A stretch of DNA of 64,000 bases. It comes from Stercorarius parasiticus. Taxonomy: Eukaryota; Chordata; Aves; Charadriiformes; Stercorariidae. Both the position numbers and the translations under genes were made by a program. This document shows, piece after piece, positions 11,114 to 23,200 of this stretch. Under the pieces are notes generated by a model that saw only the letters and a list, made by a program, of their open reading frames with translations, was not told where the DNA came from and did no database searches. The stretch is from assembly GCA_013396915.1 (NCBI GenBank), contig VWZL01000809.1, positions 81,050 through 145,049 on the forward strand, in the 5' to 3' direction. How positions within the stretch are numbered: position 1 is the first letter of the stretch; every line of letters starts with the position of its first letter.

Positions 11114-11290
11114 GCGGAGGTTCCTTCCCTCCCGGAGCAGCCGGAGCCCCGCGCTGCTCCCGGGCTCCCCCCGCAGCCCGCCCGGCAGCAGCGCATCCCG
11201 GGACGGTCCTCGCTGTCCCTCCCCCTCCCCGGCACAGCACTGGCCCTGGAGAGGGAAAAACAGGTTCCAACTAACGCTGCTGACAAAAAC
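11114..11290 (-). promoter_or_regulatory. NUFIP2: GC-rich promoter-like flank, probable NUFIP2 5' end or promoter
   Basis: The bases right of the gap are strongly GC-rich with several CpGs (GCGGAGG, CCCGCGCTGCTCCCGGG, GCGCATCCCGGGACGG), unlike the AT-rich DNA beyond 11300. This looks like the edge of a CpG island. Its position upstream of the presumed exon 1 on the minus strand suggests NUFIP2 promoter or 5' UTR. No TATA box is evident. Confidence 0.5.
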
Positions 11291-11316
11291 GCTGGAGATT
11301 TTGAACGATGCTTAAC

Positions 11317-11336
11317 AAAAAAAAAAAAAAAAAAAN
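11317..11336. repeat. Poly(A) tract with an ambiguous base
   Basis: A19 run (11317-11335) followed by a single N at 11336 and then AAAT. The N is probably an unresolved homopolymer length or another join. Confidence 0.8.
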
Positions 11337-12780
11337 AAATTGAAACTTGTCAAAATTTGTAACGTGTTTCATACGCACCGGTAAGCCCCCCTGGAGCGTG
11401 TTCGGGGGGTGTTTGGCAGGGAAATAACCCCCACTCCAACCACTGCACCACAGCAGAAGGCCAGCCAGGCTTTCCCCAAGGATCACCTCAGTGTCCCCTC
11501 CTTGCACAGTGCAAACAGACCCCACCAACACCCAGGTGCCAAAACGGCTTTATTTGAATGCAGAGGGGCAAGGAACCGAGGCAGGAGTTAATTGGGAGGG
11601 TAGGAAAAGGGCAGAGAGAGGGATGGGGAGAGCCCAGATTGACACATGGAGGCTGGAGTCAAGAGTCCTGGCTCAGGGTTATTCGCTGCTCCGGTGTGAT
11701 TTCTTACTTCCCAAGACTCAGCGTGCACCGCACCAAACAGGGAGGAAGAGTGACAAAAGTAAAAGTGATCATGTAATTAAAGACTATTGTAATTAATGTG
11801 CACAAAAAGAATAAACAGGCCACACAGACAATCTTAAAAATAGTATTTCCTCGCTTCTCGGGGCTTGCACTTGCAGCTTTAATGCCCATCTATTTTTATT
11901 ATTTTTTTTTAGTATTTTAATAAAGAAAACAATAAAGTTCCCGTGTCCAGAAAGCTCTATCAGACTTCAGCTCTGTTCTGCTGGGCACTGTACAAAACAC
12001 AAAGCCCTTGCCCGGAGATTTTTACAGTTCTCAAGTTTTATTTCAACAGAAGATAGTTTGAAAGTTTATGTCTCAAGCACAGCTTCCCACTCCACCCTCC
12101 TCTTCAGTACATAGGAGGTAAAACTTTTCCTAACAGAAATCCAACTTCTACAATAATACAAAGGATTTTTTTTCAAGATTTGAGGTGCCTGAACTATCAC
12201 GAGTTCTGTGCCAAACTGGCCCTGCAGTTTACATTTCTTTCAGCACAATGCAAAGCAGTTTAAAATGCAGTGAAACCATTTAAGCAAGCAAATCTGAACT
12301 TTGGGCTTTACCCATGCTCTCAGGAATAACGGTCCTCTCAAACGCTGACTCATAGAGTGACCTCACATTGCTTCGGAGACAAGTCTTAAAATGAGGAGTC
12401 AGGCTTTAATCACAGTTGACATTTTATGGGTGGCTTGGAAGAATTTATTTTTAATATAAGGAATTGGCTTGGAGACATAAACTTCAAAAAGACTCTGAAG
12501 AAAGCAAACAATTATGGACAAATCAGCTCTGCAGACGCGTGAGACCAGAAATCTGAATACAGAGGGCAGTGGGTTGTCTCTTTGTGAGAGACAAAGCAAC
12601 GATTTTGCTGCTTTTAAGTGTCCTGTTGTCAGTATTATATCATCTAAAGCTTGCAAAAACAGATTTAAAAAAGTCCAAAATAATACAGCCTGGGGCCCAT
12701 CACCGTCAGTAGGACACCTGAAGCCCAGGCACCCCGTGCCGTGAGGCGGATAACTGCCCGCACACCCCGCTTCGTGCGAG
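11337..12780. other. No gene recognised between NUFIP2 promoter flank and 12.8 kb
   Basis: Ordinary non-coding DNA upstream of the presumed NUFIP2 5' end. All open frames are short and without recognisable motifs. Nothing else is supportable. Confidence 0.5.
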
Positions 12781-12796
12781 GATGCATGTCAAAGGT

Positions 12797-12867
12797 ACTA
12801 CAAGTTCCAGCATGCAGTGCTGCTCCGTGGCCTGGTGTCTCCTACCTGCCACGCTGGGACGTGTAGT
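12797..12867. promoter_or_regulatory. Inverted pair of ZNF143/Staf-like binding motifs
   Basis: 12797-12815 reads ACTACAAGTTCCAGCATGC on the plus strand. 12848-12867 on the minus strand reads ACTACACGTCCCAGCGTGGC. Both follow the ZNF143/Staf consensus ACTACAnnTCCCAGCrTGC (one mismatch in the first core), and they face each other about 32 bases apart in a locally CpG-richer stretch. Such sites mark vertebrate promoters, often divergent ones. They could serve a distal NUFIP2 promoter or an unannotated transcript. No snRNA gene is visible alongside. Occupancy is inferred from motif only. Confidence 0.5.
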
Positions 12868-15800
12868 CTTCAGAAGCCAGGCTGCATATTAATCCCATCC
12901 TTAGCACAATGTTGCACCAGTTATGCCGCGTATTAATATTCAACAGTTGTTCGGGATGTGTTCTCCGGAGCTGTGGAAAAGGGGAACCGGAGTCTCCCGT
13001 GCCTCCTCATCTGCAGTGGTTTTCCTTCTTGCTGCTCTCGGAGTTTGCCAAGCCAACTTTCCTTTCTCGTGGAAAGGAAAGAGGTAATTTTCCTTGGAAT
13101 TCCACACCCAGTGCCAAGTATTCCCACATCCAGGCACAGAGCTGGGCACAGCCAGCATAATTTCTAGCTCAGTAATTTATCCAAAGCTTTATTTTATAAA
13201 GCTTTGAAGTAGATGGCTTTTCAGAGAACCTGCCACTTAAAGCTGCAAAATGAAGGCGGCGAGGAATGAATCGACTGCTACAGAACACATGAGAAAGTTT
13301 TCCTGGAGAGTCTGACCCGAGATGAGTTTTGAATTCATATGAAAATTCAGTTAAACCAGGAAGCTATTCCAGTGATTTTTTTTTAAGAACAAATAATTTC
13401 CTTTCAAAGGCAATCTTCTTTAAGACACTAATTTCCATTAAGTGTTTTCAGGCAAGTTAAACTGAAACTATAAAATTAATCCATGAAAAGAAAAATGCTG
13501 GCTTTGTAATATTTCTTGTGCCTGTCTCCTATTTAAAGCTCAACATTGGGAAACAGGAAAATGACCATATTTATAGATATTGGGAAGGGCTCTTACACGA
13601 AGTATGTGCGGCATTTATTTACATTTTTTTACCACACTGTTTTCATTCATAGCAAGGGTTCAGACTTGCAAAATTCTCTATATTCTAACACATCCAACCT
13701 AACAAAGCGCTCAAGCAGATGTGTAGTTCCAGGTACGTTTATAGCCACGCTATTCAAAACCTCGCCACATTTGGCCCCTGAGATCCAATGTATTTCAGTA
13801 CAATGCTGTCATTTACCAGTCGATATTCAAGCGCTGGAGGAAGACTCAGATCTCGGAAGGTGTTTAGTCAAGATGGATGACAGGGGTGACAGTGCTCCTT
13901 GCAGCCTTCTGCGTGACCGGGGTACAGCTGTCCTCCTGCAGCTCCCAATACTGGCCTTCGCAATTACGCTCAGGTAAGGTGGAGCCTCTCCTTGACTCCA
14001 TTTTTGTACTCTGCTGTGTACATTATTTATAGCTACAAAGCCCGTGTCATTGAAGACTTCTCTCTCTAGAGACTTGAGACAGTAGACTTTGGGTTAGAGG
14101 TCTTAAAAAGCAGGAAAAAATAAAAAGAAAAAAGGATTTAACCCCGAACTGAATTGTAGCAATGAATACCGTGGACACTTATCTGTCCCATCCCTAACAA
14201 TTTAAGCATTTCCACCTAATAGTACATGCTGAATTAAGATTTCTTTTTTTTTGTTTTCCTAAAAACTTAATTTCCAAATGCCATAAGCACACTACTTCAA
14301 TCCTTCATTCAGTCTCCAGAAAATTAAGGCAGCCCAGCACCAAAAATAACCGTAGGGCAGAGTTTTGTGAGGCAGCAAACCTGACGTAAAAGCTAGCTGC
14401 TCCTAAAAGGGAAGGTCATCTCTCTGCATCTGCCTGCTCGCCTCTGCCCTGCCCTCGCAGCACCACTGGCGCTTCTCTGAGCCTGTTTGAGAAATGAAAC
14501 CACAAGGCAATTCTTCAGATGAAAAAGTGCACATTTTTATTCTGGTTAAGCTTCCTGAACTGTTTCACTAAGGAACCAGACAAACGCTAATGCTCTTAAA
14601 GTTGCTGTAACTACAGCGACTCAAGAGTTGCCTTCTACAGCCAACCCTGCGGCAGGGATGACCCCTTCTGGGAATCGGGCAGTGGGGACACAGCTGGGGT
14701 TGCAACCACTTAAGCCATCTAATTTTATTTTGCTCATATTTGTGAGTCAATCCCCTCGAGTGCCCAAAGAGGCATGGCGTGACCACCCTTCAAAGTGTTT
14801 TGAGCAAGCTACAACAGAACGGCTGTAACCAGTGGGGCTTCCTTCTGGTGGCTACATCCATTGTTTAATAGGACTAGATCTGAGGAACGTCCCCTGTTGT
14901 AAACACATTGAAGTGCTCACACAGGCATGAGTAACATCTGCTGCCCATATCTGCATGAAAAATTGTTTACTAGAGTGCAATCACATAAACTGGAGGCAGC
15001 TTCTTGGACACATATAAGTAGCAGCACAGGAGGCAGGCTAGCAGGTCAGCCTCAGCCAAGTGTCTCATCATTACTTGTTTGGGATTTCAAAGAATCCCAG
15101 CTCCGGGCTTTCAGACAGTTCTGGATCTCCTCCTACTTCCTGGGATCATCACAGGCACCACAGAGAAATCTGCACAAACACCTTCCAAGCTGCTCTTGCA
15201 AAAACTGCCCTGCTGTTAGGACCTGAGGCACAGGCAGTCTAGCCTGACTTACATGGGGGGCTGTATCAGTCACTGCTTGCAGTAGACTTTGACCTCTGGA
15301 AGACAAATGAGAAAAAGCTCAATCAACAAATCCCAAGCACTTTTTATCTCATTATACAACACAACAGTTACAAGGTCGCTAGTCACTCACATTTCATTCT
15401 CATTGCATTTGCATACCAAGCATGTATTATTTTGAAACAGTGATTTTTTTTTTAATTATTATTTTTGAAACATGCATTGGGTATGTCTGCATCTGGCATG
15501 TGGGGACTTAAATATTTGTGTTTGCGCTCAGGATCTCCAACCTAACAATGCCCCGCGTTGGCAGAACATTGACTCTGGAAGAGTTATTATTTGAGTTATT
15601 ACTATGATGGCTGTTTCATTATGTGACACAGGGCAATGACAGTTGAGTACAAGATTAGGGACTGAGAAGAGCCCTTGTCTGAAGGAAAATTAAAAAGACT
15701 GGGACCATTATCCTCCGAGGGAGTGAATAGAAAAGTTCACAGTGAAGGTATTACAGAATGCATAGCCTAGAGATAGCAGTTTGAGGACTTTCATTCACCT

Positions 15801-16854
15801 TATCTCAAAACGTAGGAAAACAAGAACATGAAGGGGGAAAAAAAGAGTAAATTAAAAGATAAGCAACCACCTTCTAATGTTTTGCATAAAATATATATGG
15901 AATTCACTGACATGCAACATTGTGAAGAGCAAGGCATTGTTAGTATTCTCAAAGGATGGGTATAATTCAGCTAAAAGTAAATATTTAACATCTAAAATAG
16001 AGGTTTTAGAAGGATTATTATCTATCATTCTTCAGGGCACAAATGAGCTTCTACGTCTTAAGATTTTAAGAGGAGATTTCTGCTAGGTATGCAGCACCTG
16101 GAGAGCTCAAATAGAAGTGGGGGGAAGAATTTAGTCAGCATAAAACCATCTACTCCAAAGAACTCATGAACTGAATATAAACAAGACATCTGATGTCTGT
16201 AAGCTAGACAGAGAGGAAAAAGGAAGGCACCAGAGACCTTTAATGACTGACAAGGCAAACAATGGCCACTGCATAGCAGATGCCTGTTAATATCTAGATT
16301 CCACAAAGGTGTTCTTGCATCCTCAACTTAAAGGATCTATCTATGCTCCAATTTATAAAATTCAGGTATTTTAGTTACTTAGTGACAAGTCTGCACAAGA
16401 CAGTCAAAGGCTAACTCTCGCCTCCTCTTTAGCCCTACTTCCTTATCTTGGAATATGGTCCACAGTGCCACTCTTGTTCTCCCACGCAGTTTCTCTACTT
16501 CACTGCTTACCTACTCATGACGACTGAATTACAGGACAAAGGCTATTGTTTGCAGCAAAGGGTTTGTGGAACAGCTATTCTGGCACAGCTCCCCAGGTGG
16601 AGATACAGTTCATATAGGCAAAAGAACTCACTAAACCATCTCCTTAAAAGGCAAATTACACCATCAGAATAAATCATCTCTACCTCTTTGCTTTTTGCAT
16701 GCCATCATTGCTGCAGGGTTAAGTCTGTGATTTTTACATTCCAACCTGCATAACTCTTCTGGCAAGAACTAGTAGTTCCTTGACCAGGAAGACAAGATCC
16801 ACCAGGAAACAAACAAAAAAACACCACAAAAGAAGGGGAAAAAAAAAACGGGGG

Positions 16855-16903
16855 AAAAAAAGAAGAGCTTGTTTTGTTTTCTTAACAAACTGCTTCTTTT
16901 TTT
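16855..16903. repeat. A/T-rich hairpin (inverted repeat)
   Basis: A7GAAG at 16855-16865 pairs perfectly with CTTCT7 ending at 16903. An inner TTGTT/AACAA pair extends the fold around a short loop. Confidence 0.6.
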
Positions 16904-19900
16904 GTACATAGTGAAAGAGAAGAATGAATGAATGAGCCATAAGCACTATCTCGGTTAACAATGGGAAGGGGACTGAGTCCAGAAGTCACCTCTGGGATGG
17001 AGAACAGCAGCTGAATAGCAGTACGCAGCAACTCTTACATTTACTACATGTATGGAACAAGGATATTATGTCCTAATAAAGCCATAGTGAAACACCAGTG
17101 AAATCTAAAGACACATCATAAAGAACTCATCTAGAATTGAACCAGAATTCTAGATTTAAGACCCCCACTCTACTGGAAAGTAGCCTAGGAATTCATACAC
17201 CAAGTCCAATTAATAATGTTCATTCTTCATTATCATCTTTACACTGCAGCAGACCTCGTGTTGGCCCCAGGAAAGGATATGAGTCAATCCTTGACTAACT
17301 GGCTCTGATTCACTAAGGAACCAACATATATAAAATTGCTCAAGATAAAAAAATGCTAAGGTTTGCCTCACTGATAATTTATCTAATGGCTGCTAAGACT
17401 GGAGTAATAGGAGAGAGATGAGAGAGAACAGCACTACATTGCTATGGAAACTAGAATTTTCAAAATAAATACCTTTGCAGAACTGAGGCTGCAGATCTAA
17501 AATAATCCATACTGCTTTCGATGTTACCTCCCTTTGCCGTGAGATCCATCCGGGCTGACCAGCCAAGCATAGGCAAAAAGCCTGCATGCGGTGATATAAG
17601 ATATCCAATGGCTCATGTTCCTTATTCCAGCACAGGTATGGGCTCTCAATAGAAACCTCAGTGTTTGGTCTGCTACCTGTACAATTTTGGGAGCTTTTCT
17701 ACCACACAGCCAGTCTGGCCATGCCAATGCAAAATGAATCCATAACCACTTGAGGCGGGAAGCGTTACCTTTATCCCACTATACTGATAATCCCAAATAT
17801 TTGCAGAGTCCTTTTTTAATTATTATTTTTAAGTAAACTAAGACAACACAATACATAAAGCTTTGTGAAGTTCTGATTCCCTTACACTAGGAAACTCCTT
17901 AGCCTGCAAATGGCTCCACTGCAGTTACCGTCCAGGGTACCCAGTCCTTTGCTCCCCATTAGTCCTGTTTTGGAAAGACAGTTGATAACTTCCCCACTTG
18001 CGCCTGGTCAAAGGGTTTCTCATTTTAGACACCCCACCTACCTCGTACCATCTCACTGATTGCTGCTGTAAACAAGTCAAGGCTCTAGAAATGCTGACTC
18101 ACGGTGCTAGGACTATGGAAAATATTTAGAATTGCTAAAGAAGTGAAGCCCAGCAAGTTTCCTGCCCTTCCTCCTTATCTGTGAGCCCCTTGCCATGACA
18201 GGCTGTAATGAAGGACCTTGCTTCCTGAGAGGAGGCAAAGAGTAGGTACTTGCTTCCTAAAGATAGCCCAGATTCCTTTGACTTCACAGTTGCTAGCTAG
18301 TAATTGCAGGCAGGGGGAGAAAACCCCCAGTGCTTACAGCCACAGGGCTACAGATGTTGAGAGATCAATGGCTCCTGGGTAGGCTCTCTTGCAGCATCGT
18401 TCACTTCACTGCACTTCTTGGGACATAGTCAAGTTCCTTTAAAATGCCTCATAATCTGCGATGGAAAGTTATTCTTTAGCTATAGACTTTACTGAACCGG
18501 ATTTAGCTCCGATTCCTGCCTTCAGCATAGCTGAGTCAGTGCAGACAGGCAAATCACTGTTTGCTTTGGGAGGGTTTGCCACCAATCGAGAGACAGGCAA
18601 ACAGCACTGGGTGCAAATTATGGTTTGCTGTGGGCATGCTAGCACAGGCAAGGAGAGGGACCTGTGCTCGCGCTGGACTGCGGGCACGGAGAGCGGTGTG
18701 GGGAGATCTGCGCTATCTAGATGGGAGCCAGTCTGGGTGCATTCTGCCTGTGTTAGCACACTGCTGCGCCCAAACTAATCGGCTCAGGATTTTATCCAAA
18801 TGACAAGCTAACTGCCCACTACATCAACAGCCTGTTTCCCCCACTGGGAATTGACCTCCTGTTGCAAAAGGCAGAGCATTTAAGGAAACAAAGTTTTATA
18901 CCCACACAATTCACGTGGCAAATAACTCCAGGACGCCCAAGAAGCACGGAGCCTTTACGCCTGGCTGGGACGGGCAGGTTGCTGAGTTGCCTCCTCCTCC
19001 CATTACCTACGCAACTCATTTGCAAGGAGGCAGAGGCTGATGAGCTACATTTGCAAGCTGGGCAGGGCAGGCGAGGGAGCAACTCTCGCTGAATGGAAGG
19101 AGCAGGCTGTGGTGAGAGCTGTATTGCAGTGCTCAGAAATGACTGTGCTAAATAGTCATGGGAGTGGTATTGAGTTGATTTTACCTATAACCTATTCTAA
19201 ATACAGTCTGCAATCAACGCCGCCTGTAGCTTCAAAATGCACTAGAAGCACACAACCAGGGATGCAGAGCTTCCTTTTTCATTGGCAGCTTTCATCTCAG
19301 CTTAGCTGTGCATCATATGAAATCCTTAGCGAGCTGATCTTGTGCATAATTCTCTCTATACTTGTCAATTTGGAGGTGCATTTGGCTGAAGTCTTCCCTC
19401 TTTCAAGGCAAGAGGAACCATTTTGTATAGATGGAGACTGGGGCTGGTCCTGCAACGCTCTCACGCTAAGCGAACAGTAACTATAGTGCTTTTGCTCTAT
19501 TTATAGTGCTTACTAAAAGCAAACCTGAGGTCCTGTCAGTCCTTCACCTCAGATAACTGCTGTTACAATGAAGATGGCTCAGTGTGAAGATGGCCCTACA
19601 TGAGGAATAGATCAGATCATGAACGCAGAACAGCTGCTTAAGCAGAATGCAAGGAAAAGCAGCAATGATGTTGCTGGGCAGAGAAAAGCATTGCAAGAGC
19701 TTATAGATAGCCTCCTTTCTCCAAAGGCACATGCGCGCTGCTATCATTCAGTCACATTTCTCTCAAGCTTCCTGGTAGCAGCATGAGCAAGTGCATTCCG
19801 TCACATCTGACTGGCTACAGGACTCTGTCCTCGTCTGACAGTAATGACCTGGCCTTGATTTTTCACAATTTTGTCACCTCCTTCCTCTCTTTCAGCACCA

Positions 19901-20207
19901 TAAAATCACTAGGCATGAAACCTGCAGCACAAAGGAAATTCTCGCTAGCACAGCCTGCTGCAGTACGCTTCCCTCAGCGGCACAGGCGACTGCAGGCATG
20001 GCAAACCTCTCATAACCTACATTAGATTCCCCTAACATTTCAAATCAGGCACTTAACTTCCAAACTTGGCTGAGACTTCTCTCCATGGCCAGACTTAGTG
20101 TACACAACAGAGACTAAAGCTCTGAGGATCATGGCAAGCAGCTTTGCTCCTTTGGTAAAATGTAATGCTTTACAGCAACAGACAGTTCAACCCCATAAAA
20201 ACAGCCC

Positions 20208-20228
20208 TTTTTTTTTTTTTTTTTTTTT
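20208..20228. repeat. Poly(T) tract, 21 bases
   Basis: Uninterrupted T21 between ACAGCCC and GGCCCAAG. It would be a poly(A) tract on the minus strand, but no retroposed body or target-site duplication is evident. Confidence 0.85.
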
Positions 20229-23200
20229 GGCCCAAGAACAAATATTGAAATCCCCTTAGAACTAAGGGCCATCCAGATTTCTCCACGTGCAACTGCACTG
20301 TAAAAGATCAGCTCTCTGGTTGAATGGCTACAGCAAAACACACTTGACATTGCCACAGCCATAGCCCCTGATCTGCCACCAGCCAGAGGTGATGTCACGG
20401 GCTGTGTTCACTGTCTGGAAATGAGGAGGAAGAAACACCCTGCTGGTGGCTGGCCGGCCAGTCCAGTGACACATCCTGACACGGGCCACAATGAGACAGA
20501 AATGGTCAGACTGATGCTTCTTAAACATCATGGAAATAAAACCCCATGAGAATTCGTCTGTGTATAAGCACACCAACTTGGTCGTGTCAGAGGGTCCGCC
20601 CAGGCCTTTGATGCTTTTGTCCATCTCTCTTGCTGAACCTCCTTAGTCCTTTCCCACCCCTTAAGCACCTCTCTTTCCTCAAGTCTGATTAGCTAATTAA
20701 ACTGCTGCTGTTCCCCCTTTGTTTACCCAGTTCTACCTGCACCGAGCAGCAACAAAAGTGCTCTCCCACTGATGCCACCACTACCTTTAAGAAAAAAAGC
20801 TGACCTGCAAGCTATTTTTAGCCACATTATAGAGTTGTGGAGCTATTTTGGTCACATCTCTGTACTGTAAGCTGCAGGACGCTGACAGGTTCTGTTTGCC
20901 CAGGGCAACAGGGGCTTTAACTGTGAATGAGAACGGCTTGTGACTTTGCACTAAGGCTTCTCTGCCCTTCCTGTGCCATAGGACTTTACACCAAGATTTG
21001 ATTTCTCACCATTTTAGAAAAGAGCAACACATCTTCCTGAATTCTGCTGGGATACCAGAGGCTCTGTACAGGCTTTGCATTGTTGTCCTCTAGCCTTCCT
21101 TGTTTCTAGGCCTGCAGAAGGTGCTATTTATTTTGTGGGCTCCCTCACTCCCATTTGCCTCACTCACTAGGAGGAGACAGGTGTAATTATGAGTCCACAA
21201 AGACACCGGACAAGATTTTATCAATCTTCCTTTGCATCAGACCTTTGCAAAAGATGAATAATCATTAGGGTAGTGCCTCCTGAGAAGTTGGGTGCATGTA
21301 AGTCTATGGAGGTAAGAGGAAGAGCAGAAAGGAACCATTTGCATAGCAACATGTTGTTCTGAATACAGACTAATGCCTGGAAACTCTGGGGTATATCCAG
21401 GACATCAGGCAGAAGGTGCCAGGTCTAGACAGTTGTTTTCTCTAGAGTGCCCAAGGGTTGGTTGCCAAGTTTGCTGGGGCTACGTAGCAGGTGCAAAGCA
21501 CAGGCAGAGTAGAAGCCAAAGCAACTGGATTTAATAGAATTAAACCCACAGATACAAAAGGAAGCTTGACGGATAGGAAATACAAGAAGAAAAGAAAATA
21601 CTGGAAGTGGTGTGTTTAGGACAGGAATGAATGAGTCAGGTCTATAAAGGAGGAACAAGGGAGTAACTGTATATGCAAGTTTTTGAACAGCTGTCAGCCA
21701 TCCCTCCCAAAAAACTCCTCTTAGGACTACTCCTGTCTTCAGCTACAGCGCACGTTTTCCTAAGACACTTCAGATAGGTGCATGACTGTTAATACCACTA
21801 CCCCATTTGGGCCAAGTCTCTCATGCCACAAAAGAAACCAGAAATAAGTCAGATTTCAAAGTCCATCTTATGTATTTTTCCCCCCAGCTTTCTTCTAGAG
21901 ATTCTTCTTTAAGAAAGTTTTCAGGCCAAAACTTACATCCTGCTCCTAAGGGGAGCCACTCTTTCCTCTACTGATGCAACCAGCACCTGTTTTCATGAGT
22001 CAGCAAAACCCACATCTCCACAGCAGGATCTCCGCCTGCTCACAGGGTGGACTGTCCCAGGCAAACAATGGCAACCTGTTGCAAACGGAGACTTGATTTA
22101 CAGAGCATCACTGTATTTCACTGGGTATTTCAGCAGAAGGAGCTGTTTTAACTCATTTGGTCCCAAGCAAGCGTTAATCTGTCTGTGTTATACACGTTCC
22201 AATCTTCATGCCAGCGAAATTAGCTGACCATTAACTAATTTTGTGACGTGTAAATTAGAACTAGCTTAGTAAGAATTTAACTTTTTAGTCAATAGGTGGA
22301 AATGGCACGGACAGAATAATATTGTTTAATATGTTGTTATTGTAGCAGGACAGAATGGAACTGCTGCAGTTCAGATCACAAACAGAGATGCGTCCAGCAG
22401 CAATCTGTCAAGACCTGTTGGGTCAAAAAGCTCAATGAAGTGTTTTGTGTTTCAGCTTCCCTCAGAGCTATGCACAAGCACTAGCTGTAAGCGTTACATA
22501 GTGAAAACATTTTGGTGAGATGAAATAACATAGCAATGTGTTGCGTTTCTCCAGCAGCCTTGCTTTGGGACACTGCATAAGCAGGATAACAAACACAGCA
22601 GAACAAGAGTGACTGTCAGAACGGACAGAACAGATACCTGTCAGCTCCTGCATGGTGGACCCATGCTCCTGCTAGCAGAGCTTTCCCAGTGCAGGGAGTT
22701 ACTATTTTACCTTTCATCACCTGTCTAGATCCTTATATTTCATCCATTTTCACACAATTTATCTTACTGTGAGAGCATTACTGGAATCATCACTCGTCTC
22801 CACCAATTATTTAATGAAGACATCCTATCACCATCTTCACAATGCAAATATTTCACTAGCAAATATAAAGAAATTGCATTTTTAAATATTCCTACACCTG
22901 CTCTATTTCCTGGTATGGAAACACCAGGCACACAGTAACAAATCACAGGCAGCTCACCCCATAGACGTAGTCAGAGGTCGTCCACCAATTGTGTGGATCC
23001 AGACAAGTGCATATAATATGCTTTAGCTGACAACTGCAATTGTTCCAAGTCTCCTCTAGGGAGTGCAGTCGTAAAGGAAGAAAGGAAAATTGCAGCACAC
23101 ACATGCCAGCTGGTAATCGGTGACTCAGGACATTCAGGCAGTCACAAACGGTGTCAGTTCATTTTCAACTGAACACAAGGAACAGCAATGAGGTTTGAGA

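Noticed and set aside
10156..11315. Long open frames spanning the N gap on both strands
   Set aside because: They are open only because Ns translate as X; the readable parts are short GC-rich ends with no recognisable protein.
11849..11862. TCGCTTCTCGG string resembling the 5' end of U2 snRNA
   Set aside because: The match stops after 11 bases; the following sequence is unlike U2 and no Sm site or snRNA 3' end is visible.
13546..13977. 143-codon plus-strand frame
   Set aside because: Unremarkable composition, no motif, and no splice context or conserved neighbour to support it.
14455..14482. CAGCACCACTGG resembling half of an RE1/NRSF site
   Set aside because: The second half-site (GGACAGCGCC) is not matched at normal spacing.
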